Positions 26,801-39,499 of a DNA stretch of 64,000 nt are shown here, piece after piece (the stretch's first letter is position 1; every line of letters starts with the position of its first letter). The stretch is from Apostichopus japonicus (lineage: Eukaryota; Echinodermata; Holothuroidea; Aspidochirotida; Stichopodidae). A model generated the notes under the pieces. The model was not told where the DNA came from, did no database searches, and saw only the letters and a list, made by a program, of their open reading frames with translations. The position numbers and the translations under genes were made by a program. The stretch spans positions 23,462,376 to 23,526,375 of the forward strand of contig NC_092567.1 of the NCBI RefSeq assembly GCF_037975245.1, given 5' to 3'.

Positions 26801-27830
26801 ACTTGGCTGCCCTATTGGTCGTCTATTTGCTTTTCTACCTGCTACGTAAAGTTTGATATGTCCTGAAAATTACAGTTTGTACACTATCACTCTATCTAGA
26901 TCATTGCATGTGGCAAGTGGTGTGGGTTACTATGGAATCAGGTACCGTATACAGGGTCAGACCCTTATAACGCCCTAATAATGTGATATTATGTATAAAT
27001 AATGTTTTGATGTCATTCCACTAGTTGAGTGGGAATGAGGGGTGGGGATGTTTGGAAAGCCCTAATCAGAATATATATGCTGTTGCATGTGCTGTATTCA
27101 TACAATTTGATATATTATAGAGAAAATAGGGATGTACACTGTTATGGCTTTCTCCTATTGTTTGAGAAAGATTTTTTTTACCATTTCCAACAGCATAGAT
27201 TAAGGTGATATATATTAAATGTAATGTCAAAGGGTTTTTTTTCCAACTAATAGGGTCCCAATGTGTGTGAGAATTAATGAACAGTCTAATATTAATTTTT
27301 GACCATCTTATTTTCACCGTTTCAAAGTTTTGATGTCATTGCAAATTGATGAACTGCTTAATCTCAAATGCATCAGTGTAGAAAATGATCTTGTCCAACT
27401 TTTACAGGCTCCACCCATATGTGGAACCATAATGTTGGGCAAAAGGGAGGGGGGGGGGTTGCTGGAGGGGGAAACTGGGAAAGCAGCTATATGTAGGTTA
27501 GAGCTATCATTAGGATCAAATATTTGAAAGCATAGGATTTTATGTGTATTCATCCTTGTTGAATGGGATGGAGGGTCGGGGAGGGGTGGGGGGTGTCCAA
27601 TTGACTTGGCTGCCCTATTGGTCGTCTATTTGCTTTTCTCCCTGCTACGTAAAGTTTGATATGTCCTGAAAATTACAGTTTGTACACTATCACTCTATCT
27701 AGATCATTGCATGTGGCAAGTGGTGTGGGTTACTATGGAATCAGGTACCATATACAGGGTCAGACCTCCATAACGCCCTAGTAATGTGATATTATGTATA
27801 AATAATGTTTTGATGTCATTCCACTAGTTG
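19770..27830. repeat. Tandem duplication of a 4.03-kb, 5-monomer unit
   Basis: About 19770-23800 is followed directly by a near-identical copy at about 23806-27830 (offset 4,034-4,036 bp). Markers repeat in order: GGGTCAGGGAGG (M26 / M31); TGTTTGGC and GCTAGGTAAAG (M27 / M32); AAAAAGGAGG, GCTGTAGGGGG and AGGAGTTTATG (M28 / M33); CAGAGTAG and a G-run broken by T (M29 / M34); CCCTAGTAATG (M30 / M35). The copies separate at the hairpin of M35, which has GAGTGGG where M30 has GAGTCGG. This is among the youngest events in the window, judged by similarity. Confidence 0.88.
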
Positions 27831-28211
27831 AGTGGGAATGAGGGGTGGGGATGATTGGAAAGCCCTAATCAGAATATATATGCTGTTGCATGTGCTGTAT
27901 TCATACAATTTGATATATTGTAGAGAAAATAGGGATGTACACTGTTATGGCTTTCTCCTATTGTTTGAGAAAGATTTTTTTGACCATTTCCAACAGCATA
28001 GATTAAGGTGATGTATATTAAATGTAAGGTAGAATGTTTTTTTTTCTCCAACTATTAGGGTCCCCATAATGTGTGTGAGAATTTAATGAACAGTCTAATA
28101 TTAGTTTTTGACCATCTTATTTTCACCGTTTCAAAGTTTTGATGTCATTGCAAATTGATGAACTGCTTAATCTCAAATGCATCAGTGTAGAAATTGATCT
28201 TGTCCAACTTT

Positions 28212-29019
28212 TACAGGCTCCACCCATATGTGGAACCATAATGTTGGGCAAAAGGGAGGGGGGGGGGGTTGCTGGAGGGGGAAACTGGGAAAGCAGCTAT
28301 ATGTAGGTTACAGCTATCATTAGGATCAAATATTTGAAAGCATAGGAGTTTATGTGTATTCATCCTTGTTGAATGGGATGGAGGGTCGGGGAGGGGTGGG
28401 GGGTGTCCAATTGACTTGGCTGCCCTATTGGTCGTCTATTTGCTTTTCTACCTGCTACGTAAAGTTTGATATGTCTTGAAAATTACAGTTTGTACACTAT
28501 CACACTATCTAGCTCATTGCATGTGGCAAGTGGTGTGGGTCACTATGGAATCAGGTACCGTATACAGGGTCAGACCTCCATAATGCCCTAACATTGTGAT
28601 ATTATGTATAAATAATGTTTTGATGTCATTCCACTAGTTGAGTGGGAATGAGGGGTGGGGATGATTGGAAAGCCCTAATCAGAATATATGCTATTGCATG
28701 TGCTACATTCATACAATTTGATATATTAGAGAGAAAATAGGGATGTACACTGTTATGGCTTTCTCCTATTGTTTGAGAAAGATTTTTTTTACCATTTCCA
28801 ACAGCATAGATTAAGGTGATGTATAGTAAATGTAATGTCAAAGGTTTTTTTTTTTTTTACTATTAGGGTCCCCATAATGTGTGTGAGAATTTAATGAACA
28901 GTCTAATATTAGTTTTTGACCATCTTATTTTCACCGTTTCAAAGTTTTGATGTCATTCCAAATTGGTGAACTGCTTAATCTCAGATACATCAGTGTAGAA
29001 AATTACCTTGTCCAACATT
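28212..29019. repeat. Hybrid monomer M36 (family B to A switch), three-part mosaic
   Basis: The first ~230 bp are family B (CATAATGTTGGGC, AGGAGTTTATG, AATTGACTTGGC). Between about 28440 and 28475 it switches to a sequence otherwise private to M15/M53 (TGTCTTGAAAATT, ATCACACTATC, GGGTCACTATGG). It shares AATGCCCTAACATTG with M15 but not M53. At about 28820 it changes again to an M14-like state (GTATAGTAAATG) with CCCCATAATG. Confidence 0.82.
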
Positions 29020-29415
29020 TACAGGCTCCACCCATATGTGTAACCATCATGTGGGGCAAAAGGGGGGGGGGGTGTTGCTGGAGGGGGAAACTGGGAAAGC
29101 AGCTATATGTATGTTCTAGGGCTATCATTAGGATCAAATATTTGAAAGCATAGGATTTTATGTGTATTCATCCTTGTTGAATCGGATGGAGGGTCGGGGA
29201 GGGGTGGGGGGGGGGGTCCAATTGACTTGGCTGCCCTCTTGGTCGTCTATTTGCTTTTCTCCCTGCTACGTAAAGTTTGATATGTCCTGAAAATTACAGT
29301 TTGTACACTATCACTCTATCTAGCTCATTGCATATGTCAAGTGGTGTGGGTTACTATGGAATGAGGTACCCTATACAGGGTCAGACCTCCATAACGCCCT
29401 AATATTGTGATATTA

Positions 29416-29423
29416 TACATGTA
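29416..29423. other. TACATGTA motif by 4-bp net insertion in M37
   Basis: Sisters read ATTATGTATAAAT just upstream of the hairpin; M37 reads ATTATACATGTATAAAT. The result contains TACATGTA, but the net gain is 4 bp rather than 6. It would fit a CATG footprint at the second TA only with loss of two adjacent bases. It is weaker than the 31694 case. The insertion alters the spacing in front of the TATAAATA element. Confidence 0.4.
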
Positions 29424-29639
29424 TAAATAATGTTTTGATGTCATTCCACTAGTTGAGTGGGAATGAGGGGTGGGGATGATTGGAAAGCCCTAATCAGAAT
29501 ATATATGCTGTTGCATGTGCTACATTCATACAATTTGATATATTAGAGAGAAAATAGGGATGTACACTGATATGGTTTTCTCCTATTGTTTGAGAAAGAT
29601 TTTTTTGACCATTTCCAACAGCATAGATTAAGGTGATGT

Positions 29640-32600
29640 ATATTAAATGTAATGTCAAAGGGTTTTTTTTTTTACTATAAGGGTCCCCATAATGTGTGTA
29701 AGAATTTAATGAACAGTCTAATATTAATTTTTGACCATCTTATTTCCCCTGTTTCAAAGTTTTGTTGTCATTCCAAATTGATGAACTGCTTAATCTCAAA
29801 TACATCAGTGTAGAAAATAACCTTGTCCAACTTTAACAGGCTCCACCCATATGTGGAACCATCATGTGGGGCAAAAGGGGGGGTGTTGCTGGAGGGGGAA
29901 ACTGGGAAAGCAGCTATATGTATGTTCTAGGGCTATCATTAGGATCAAATATTTGAAAGCATAGGATTTTATGTGTATTCATCCTTGTTGAATGGGATGG
30001 AGGGTCGGGGAGGGGGGAGGGGGGGTCCAATTGACTTGGCTGCCCTCTTGGTCGTCTATTTGCTTTTCTCCCTGCTACGTAAAGTTTGATATGTCCTGAA
30101 AATTACAGTTTGTACACTATCACTCTATCTAGCTCATTGCATATGTCAAGTGGTGTGGGTTACTATGGAATTAGGTACCCTATACAGGAACAGACTTCCA
30201 TAACGCCCTAATATTGTGATATTATGTATAAATAATGTTTTGATGTCATTCCACTAGTTGAGTGGGAATGAGGGGTGGGGATGATTGGAAAGCCCTCATC
30301 AGAATATATTCTATTGCATGTGCTACATTCATACAATTTGATATATTATAGAGAAAATAGGGATGTACACTGATATGGTTTTCTCCTATTGTTTGAGAAA
30401 GAATTTTTTGACCATTTCCAACAGCATAGATTAAGGTGATGTATATTAAATGTAATGTCAAAGGGTTTTTTTTCTTACTATTAGGGTCCCAATGTGTGTG
30501 AGAATTTAATGAACAGTCTAATATTAATTTTTGACCATCTTATTTCCACCGTTTCAAAGTTTTGTTGTCATTCCAAATTGATGAACTGCTTAATCTCAAA
30601 TACATCAGTGTAGAAAATAACCTTGTCCAACTTTTACAGGCTCCACCCATATGTGGAACCATCATGTGGGGCAAAAGGGGGGGGGGTGTTGCTGGAGGGG
30701 GAAACTGGGAAAGCAGCTATTTGTAGGTTCTAGGGCTATCATTAGGATCAGATATTTGAAAGCATAGAATTTTATGTGTATTCATCCTTGTTGAATGGGA
30801 TGGAGGGTCGAGGAGGGGTGGGGGGGGGTCCAATTGACTTACGTGCCCTCTTGGTCGTCTATTTGCTTTTCTACCTGCTACGTAAAGTTTGATATGTCCT
30901 GAAAATTACAGTTTGTACACTATCACTCTATCTAGCTAATTGCATATGTCAAGTGGTGTGGGTTACTATGGAATTAGGTACCCTATACAGGGTCAGACCT
31001 CCATAACGCCCTAATATTGTGATATTATGTATAAATAATGTTTTGATGTCATTCCACTAGTTGAGTGGGAATGAGGGGTGGGGATGATTGGAAAGCCCTA
31101 ATCAGAATATATGCTGTTGCATGTGCTACATTCATACAATTTGATATATTAGAGAGAAAATAGGGATGTACACTGATATGGTTTTCTCCTATTGTTTGAG
31201 AAAGATTTTTTTGACCATTTCCAACAGCATAGATTAAGGTGATGTATATTAAATGTAATGTCAAAGGGTCTTTTTTTTTACTATTAGGGTCCCAATGTGT
31301 GTGAGAATTTAATGAACAGTCTAATATTAATTTTTGACCATCTTATTTCCCCCGTTTCAAAGTTTTGTTGTCATTCCAAATTGATGAACTGCTTAATCTC
31401 AAATACATCAGTGTAGAAAATAACCTTGTCCAACTTTAACAGGCTCCACCCATATGTGGAACCATCATGTGGGGCAAAAGGGGGGGGGTGTTGCTGGAGG
31501 GGGAAACTGGGAAAGCAGCTATATGTAGGTTCTAGGGCTATCATTAGGATCAAATATTTGAAAGCATAGAATTTTATGTGTATTCATCCTTGTTGAATCG
31601 GATGGAGGGTCGGGGAGGGGTGGGATGTGTCCAATTGACTTGGCTGCCCTATTGGTCGTCTATTTGCTTTTCTCCCTGCTACGTAAAGTTTGATACATGT
31701 ATGTCCTGAAAATTACAGTTTGTACACTATCACTCCATTTAGATCATTGCATGTGGCAAGTGGTGTGGGTTACTATGGAATGAGGTACCCTATACAGGGT
31801 CAGACCTCCATAACGCCCTAGTAATGTGATATTATGTATAAATAATGTTTTGATGTCATTCCACTAGTTGAGTGGGAATGAGGGGTGGGGATGATTGGAA
31901 AGCCCTAATCAGAATATATATGCTGTTGCATGTGCTACATTCATACAATTTGATATATTAGAGAGAAAATAGGGATGTACACTGATATGGTTTTCTCCTA
32001 TTGTTTGAGAAAGATTTTTTTGACCATTTCCAACAGCATAGATTAAGGTGATGTATATTAAATGTAATGTCAAAGGGTTTTTTTTTTTACTATTAGGGTC
32101 CCCATAATGTGTGTAAGAATTTAATGAACAGTCTAATATTAATTTTTGACCATCTTATTTCCCCTGTTTCAAAGTTTTGTTGTCATTCCAAATTGATGAA
32201 CTGCTTAATCTCAAATACATCAGTGTAGAAAATAACCTTGTCCAACTTTTACAGGCTCCACCCATATGTGGAACCATCATGTGGGGCAAAAGGGGGGGTG
32301 TTGCTGGAGGGGGAAACTGGGAAAGCAGCTATATGTATGTTCTAGGGCTATCATTAGGATCAAATATTTGAAAGCATAGGATTTTATGTGTATTCATCCT
32401 TGTTGAATGGGATGGAGGGTCGGGGAGGGGGGAGGGGGGGTCCAATTGACTTGGCTGCCCTCTTGGTCGTCTATTTGCTTTTCTCCCTGCTACGTAAAGT
32501 TTGATATGTCCTGAAAATTACAGTTTGTACACTATCACTCTATCTAGCTCATTGCATATGTCAAGTGGTGTGGGTTACTATGGAATTAGGTACCCTATAC

Positions 32601-32880
32601 AGGAACAGACTTCCATAACGCCCTAATATTGTGATATTATGTATAAATAATGTTTTGATGTCATTCCACTAGTTGAGTGGGAATGAGGGGTGGGGATGAT
32701 TGGAAAGCCCTCATCAGAATATATTCTATTGCATGTGCTACATTCATACAATTTGATATATTATAGAGAAAATAGGGATGTACACTGATATGGTTTTCTC
32801 CTATTGTTTGAGAAAGATTTTTTTGACCATTTCCAACAGCATAGATTAAGGTGATGTATATTAAATGTAATGTCAAAGGG
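29640..32880. repeat. 3-monomer-offset duplication in A2 (M37b-M38 and M40b-M41)
   Basis: About 29640-30470 matches about 32055-32880 at an offset of about 2,415 bp. Private markers are GTGTGTAAGAATTT with CCCCTGTTTC (M37 / M40) and GGAACAGACTTCC with CCCTCATCAG and TATTCTATTGC (M38 / M41). The T-run context at the end of M38 and M41 differs, marking the right edge. Confidence 0.8.
31694..31701. other. TACATGTA insertion: Tc1-type excision footprint candidate
   Basis: Sister monomers read GATATGTCC here; M40 reads GATACATGTATGTCC. The change is exactly TA, CATG, TA, a 6-bp gain including a duplicated TA. TACATGTA is the known footprint left when Tc1-type elements excise (terminal CA and TG plus the TA target duplication). 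M37, the 3-monomer partner, has the intact site. No transposon sequence is present. Confidence 0.6.
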
Positions 32881-35800
32881 TTTTTTTTTTTACTATAAGG
32901 GTCCCAATGTGTGTGAGAATTTAATGAACAGTCTAATATTAATTTTTGACCATCTTATTTTCACCGTTTCAAAGTTTTGTTGTCATTCCAAATTGATGAA
33001 CTGCTTAATCTCAAATACATCAGTGTAGAAAATAGCCTTGTCCAACTTTTACAGGCTCCACCCATATGTGGAACCATCATGTGGGGCAAAAGGGAGGGGG
33101 GGGGTGTTGCTGGAGGGGGAAACTGGGAAAGCAGCTATTTGTAGGTTCTAGGGCTATCATTAGGATCAGATATTTGAAAGCATAGAATTTTATGTGTATT
33201 CATCCTTGTTGAATGGGATGGAGGGTCGAGGAGGGGTGGGGGGGTCCAAGTGACTTATGTGCCCTCTTGGTCGTCTATTTGCTTTTCTACCTGCTACGTA
33301 AAGTTTGATATGTCCTGAAAATTACAGTTTGTACACTATCATTCTATCAAGCTCATTGCATATGTCAAGTGGTGTGAGTTACTATGGAATTAGGTACCCT
33401 ATAAAGGGTCAGACCTCCATAACGCCCTAATATTGTGATATTATGTATAAATAATGTTTTGATGTCATTCCACTAGTTGAGTGGGAATGAGGGGTGGGGA
33501 TGATTGGAAAGCCCTAATCAGAATATATGCTGTTGCATGTGCTACATTCATACAATTTGATATATTAGAGAGAAAATAGGGATGTACACTGATATGGTTT
33601 TCTCCTATTGTTTGAGAAAGATTTTTTTGACCATTTCCAACAGCATAGATTAAGGTGATGTATATTAAATGTAATGTCAAAGTTTTTTTTTTTTACTATT
33701 AGGGTCCCAATGTGTGTGAGAATTTAATGAACAGTCTAATATTAATTTTTGACCATCTTATTTCCACCGTTTCAAAGTTTTGTTGTCATTCCAAATTGAT
33801 GAACTGCTTAATCTCAAATACATCAGAGTAGAAAATAGCCTTGTCCAACTTTTACAGGCTCCACCCATATGTGGAACCATCATGTGGGGCAAAAGGGGGG
33901 GGGGGTGTTGCTGGAGGGGGAAACTGGGAAAGCAGCTATATGTATGTTCTAGGGCTATCATTAGGATCAAATATTTGAAAGCATAGGATTTTATGTGTAT
34001 TCATCCTTGTTGAATCGGATGGAGGGTCGGGGAGGGGTGGGGGTGTCCAATTGACTTGGCTGCCCTATTGGTCGTCTATTTGCTTTTCTCCCAGCTACGT
34101 AAAGTTTGATATGTCCTGAAAATTACAGTTTGTACACTATCACTCTATCTAGCTCATTGCATATGTCAAGTGGTGTGAGTTACTATGGAATTAGGTACCC
34201 TATAAAGGGTCAGACCTCCATAACGCCCTAATATTGTGATATTATGTATAAATAATGTTTTGATGTCATTCCACTAGTTGAGTGGGAATGAGGGGTGGGG
34301 ATGATTGGAAAGCCCTAATCAGAATATATATGCTGTTGCATGTGCTACATTCATACAATTTGATATATTATAGAGAAAATAGGGATGTACACTGTTATGG
34401 CTTTCTCCTATTGTTTGAGAAATTTTTTTTTTGACCATTTCCAACAGCATAGATTAAGGTGATGTATATTAAATGCAAAGTAGAATGTTTTTTTTTTTCC
34501 CCCAACTATTAGGGTCCCCATAATGTGTGTGAGAATTTAATGAACAGTCTAATATTAGTTTTTGACCATCTTATTTCCACCTTTTCAAAGTTTCGATGTC
34601 ATTCCAAATTGGTGAACTGCTTAATCTCAAATACATCAGTGTAGAAAATAACCTTGTCCAACTTTTACAGGCTCCACCCATATGTGGAACCATCATGTGG
34701 GGCAAAAGGGGGGGGGGTGTTGCTGGAGGGGGAAACTGGGAAAGCAGCTATTTGTAGGTTCTAGGGCTATCATTAGGATCAGATATTTGAAAGCATAGAA
34801 TTTTATGTGTATTCATCCTTGTTGAATGGGATGGAGGGTCGAGGAGGGGTGGGGGGGTCCAAGTGACTTACGTGCCCTCTTGGTCGTCTATTTGCTTTTC
34901 TACCTGCTACGTAAAGTTTGATATGTCCTGAAAATTACAGTTTGTACACTATCACTCTATCTAGCTCATTGCATATGTCAAGTGGTGTGGGTTACTATGG
35001 AATTAGGTACCCTATACAGGGTCAGACCTCCATAACGCCCTAATATTGTGATATTATGTATAAATAATGTTTTGATGTCATTCCACTAGTTGAGTGGGAA
35101 TGAGGGGTGGGGATGATTGGAAAGCCCTAATCAGAATATATGCTGTTGCATGTGCTACATTCATACAATTTGATATATTAGAGAGAAAATAGGGATGTAC
35201 ACTGATATGGCTTTCTCCTATTGTTTGAGAAAGATTTTTTTGACCATTTCCAACAGCATAGATTAAGGTGATGTATATTAAATGTAATGTCAAAGGGTTT
35301 TTTTTTTTACTATTAGGGTCCCAATGTGTGTGAGAATTTAATGAACAGTCTAATATTAATTTTTGACCATCTTATTTCCCCCGTTTCAAAGTTTTGTTGT
35401 CATTCCAAATTGATGAACTGCTTAATCTCAAATACATCAGTGTAGAAAATAACCTTGTCCAACTTTTACAGGCTCCACCCATATGTGGAACCATCATGTG
35501 GGGCAAAAGGGGGGGGGGGGTGTTGCTGGAGGGTGAAACTGGGAAAGCAGCTATATGTAGGTTCTAGGTCTATCATTAGGATCAAATATTTGAAAGCATA
35601 GAATTTTATGTGTATTCATCCTTGTTGAATGGGATGGAGGGTCGGGGAGGGGTGGGGTGTGTCCAATTGACTTGGCTGCCCTATTGGTCGTCTATTTGCT
35701 TTTCTCCCTGCTACGTAAAGTTTGATATGTCCTGAAAATTACAGTTTGTACACTTTCACTCTATTTAGATCATTGCTTGTGGCAAGTGGTGTGGGTTACT

Positions 35801-38216
35801 ATGGAATCAGGTACCGTATACAGGGTCAGACCTCCATAACGCCCTAACAATGTGATATTATGTATAAATAATGTTTTGATGTCATTCCACTAGTTGAGTG
35901 GGAATGAGGGGTGGGGATGATTGGAAAGCCCTAATCAGAATATATATGCTGTTGCATGTGCTACATTCATACAATTTGATATATTATAGAGAAAATAGGG
36001 ATGTACACTGTTATGGCTTTCTCCTATTGTTTGAGAAATTTTTTTTTTCACCATTTCCAACAGCATAGATTAAGGTGATGTATATTAAATGTAAAGTAGA
36101 ATGTTTTTTTTTTTTTCCCAACTATTAGGTCCCCATAATGTGTGTGAGAATTTAATGAACAGTCTAATATTAGTTTTTGACCATCTTATTTCCACCTTTT
36201 CAAAGTTTCGATGTCATTCCAAATTGGTGAACTGCTTAATCTCAAATACATCAGTGTAGAAAATAACCTTGTCCAACTTTTACAGGCTCCACCCATATGT
36301 GGAACCATCATGTGGGGCAAAAGGGGGGGGGGGGGTGTTGCTGGAGGGGGAAACTGGGAAAGCAGCTATTTGTAGGTTCTAGGGCTATCATTAGGATCAG
36401 ATATTTGAAAGCATAGAATTTTATGTGTATTCATCCTTGTTGAATGGGATGGAGGGTCGAGGAGGGGTGGGGGGGTCCAAGTGACTTACGTGCCCTCTTG
36501 GTCGTCTATTTGCTTTTCTACCTGCTACGTAAAGTTTGATATGTCCTGAAAATTACAGTTTGTACACTATCACTCTATCTAGCTCATTGCATATGTCAAG
36601 TGGTGTGAGTTACTATGGAATTAGGTACCCTATACAGGGTCAGACCTCCATAACGCCCTAATATTGTGATATTATGTATAAATAATGTTTTGATGTCATT
36701 CCACTAGTTGAGTGGGAATGAGGGGTGGGGATGATTGGAAAGCCCTAATCAGAATATATGCTGTTGCATGTGCTACATTCATACAATTTGATATATTAGA
36801 GAGAAAATAGGGATGTACACTGATATGGTTTTCTCCTGTTGTTTGAGAACGATTTTTTTGACCATTTCCAACAGCATAGATTAAGGTGATGTATATTAAA
36901 TGTAATGTCAAAGGGTTTTTTTTTCTTACTATTAGGGTCCCAATGTGTGTGAGAATTTAATGAACAGTCTAATATTAATTTTTGACCATCTTATTTCCAC
37001 CGTTTCAAAGTTTTGTTGTCATTCCAAATTGATGAACTGCTTAATCTCAAATACATCAGTGTAGAAAATAGCCTTGTCCAACTTTTACAGGCTCCACCCA
37101 TATGTGGAACCATCATGTGGGGCAAAAGGGGGGGGTGTTGCTGGAGGGGGAAACTGGGAAAGCAGCTATATGTATGTTCTAGGGCTATCATTAGGATCAA
37201 ATATTTGAAAGCATAGGATTTTATGTGTATTCATCCTTGTTGAATCGGATGGAGGGTCGGGGAGGGGTGGGGGGGTCCAATTGACTTGGCTGCCCTATTG
37301 GTCGTCTATTTGCTTTTCTACCTGCTACGTAAAGTTTGATATGTCCTGAAAATTACAGTTTGTACACTATCACTCTATCTAGCTCATTGCATATGTCAAG
37401 TGGTGTGGGTTACTATGGAATTAGGTACCCTATAAAGGGTCAGACCTCCATAACGCCCTAATATTGTGATATTATGTATAAATAATGTTTTGATGTCATT
37501 CCACTAGTTGAGTGGGAATGAGGGGTGGGGATGATTGGAAAGCTCTAATCAGAATATATGCTATTGCATGTGCTACATTCATACAATTTGATATATTATA
37601 GAGAAAATAGGGATGTACACTGTTATGGTTTTCTCCTATTGTTTGAGAAAGATTTTTTTTACCATTTCCAACAGCATAGATTAAGGTGATGTATATTAAA
37701 TGTAATGTCAAAGGGTTTTTTTTTTTTACTATAAGGGTCCCAATGTGTGTGAGAATTTAATGAACAGTCTAATATTAATTTTTGACCATCTTATTTTCAC
37801 CGTTTCAAAGTTTTGTTGTCATTCCAAATTGATGAACTGCTTAATCTCAAATACATCAGTGTAGAAAATAGCCTTGTCCAACTTTTACAGGCTCCACCCA
37901 TATGTGGAACCATCATGTGGGGCAAAAGGGGGGGGGGGTGTGTTGCTGGAGGGGGAAACTGGGAAAGCAGCTATATGTAGGTTCTAGGGCTATCATTAGG
38001 ATCAAATATTTGAAAGCATAGGATTTTATGTGTATTCATCCTTGTTGAATGGGATGGAGGGTCGGGGAGGGGTGGGGGGTGTCCAATTGACTTGGCTGCC
38101 CTATTGGTCGTCTATTTGCTTTTCTCCCTGCTACGTAAAGTTTGATATGTCCTGAAAATTACAGTTTGTACACTATCACTCTATTTAGATCATTGCATGT
38201 GGCAAGTGGTGTGGGT

Positions 38217-38222
38217 TAATTA
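38217..38222. other. TAATTA 4-bp insertion in M48
   Basis: Sisters read GGGTTACTATGG; M48 reads GGGTTAATTACTATGG, that is TA, AT, TA in place of TA. The duplicated partner M10 has the intact site at about 7568-7579. The form matches a TA target duplication around two retained bases, but polymerase slippage or end-joining fill-in could also produce it. Confidence 0.45.
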
Positions 38223-38699
38223 CTATGGAATCAGGTACCGTATACAGGGTCAGACCTCCATAACGCCCTAATAATGTGATATTATGTATAAATAATGTTT
38301 TGATGTCATTCCACTAGTTGAGTGGGAATGAGGGGTGGGGATGACTGGAAATCCCTAATCAGAATATATATGCTGTTGCATGTGCTGTATTCATACAATT
38401 TGATATATTGTAGAGAAAATAGGGATGTACACTGATATGGCTTTCTCCTATTGTTTGAGATTTTTTTTTTCACCATTTCCAACAGCATAGATTAAGGTGA
38501 TGTATATTAAAAGTAATGTCAAAGGTTTTTTTTTTCCAACTATTAGGGTCCCCATAATGTGTGTGAGAATTTAATGAACAATCTAATATTAATTTTTGAC
38601 CATCTTATTTCCACCTTTTCAAAGTTTCGATGTCATTCCAAATTGGTGAACTGCTTAATCTCAAATACATCAGTGTAGAAAATAACCTTGTCCAACTTT

Positions 38700-39499
38700 T
38701 ACAGGCTCCACCCATATGTGGAACCATCATGTGGGGCAAAAGGGGGGGGGGGTGTTGCTGGAGGGGGAAACTGGGAAAGCAGCTATTTGTAGGTTCTAGG
38801 GCTATCATTAGGATCAGATATTTGAAAGCATAGAATTTTATGTGTATTCATCCTTGTTGAATGGGATGGAGGGTCGAGGAGGGGTGGGGGGTCCAAGTGA
38901 CTTACGTGCCCTCTTGGTCGTCTATTTGCTTTTCTACCTGCTACGTAAAGTTTGATATGTCCTGAAAATTACAGTTTGTACACTATCACTCTATCTAGCT
39001 CATTGCATATGTCAAGTGGTGTGAGTTACTATGGAATTAGGTACCCTATACAGGGTCAGACCTCCATAACGCCCTAGGTGATATTATGTATAAATAATGT
39101 TTTGATGTCATTCCACTAGTTGAGTGGGAATGAGGGGTGGGGATGATTGGAAAGCCCTAATCATAATATATGCTGTTGCATGTGCTACATTCATACAATT
39201 TGATATATTAGAGAGAAAATAGGGATGTACACTGTTATGGTTTTCTCCTATTGTTTGAGAAAGATTTTTTTTACCATTTCCAACAGCATAGATTAAGGTG
39301 ATGTATAGTAAATGTAATGTCAAAGGTTTTTTTTTTTTACTATAAGGGTCCCCATAATGTGTGTGAGAATTTAATGAACAATCTAATATTAATTTTTGAC
39401 CATCTTATTTTCACCGTTTCAAAGTTTTGATGTCATTCCAAATTGGTGAACTGCTTAATCTCAAATACATCAGTGTAGAAAATTACCTTGTCCAACATT
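38700..39499. repeat. Recombinant monomer M49 with an indel at the switch point
   Basis: The first ~370 bp follow the M8/M46 type (CTAGCTCATTGCATATG, GAGTTACTATGG). The rest follows the M11/M14 type (CTAATCATAATATATGC, GTATAGTAAATG). In between, the usual CCTAATATTGTGAT is shortened to CCTAGGTGAT at about 39074, a net loss of 4 bases seen in no other copy. Confidence 0.75.

Larger units (their letters stand above)
12074..28450. repeat. Block B1: family-B monomers M16 to first part of M36
   Basis: Family B is recognised by CATAATGTTGGGC (TTTGGC in a few copies), GGTTAGAGC, AATTGACTTGGCTGCCC, GCATGTGGCAAG and ACCGTAT. Downstream of the T-run there are three linked states: ATGTCAAAGGG, AAGTAGAAGG and AGGTAGAATG. 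They identify sub-types and trace the internal duplications. The dominant higher-order period is five monomers, about 4.03 kb. Confidence 0.88.
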
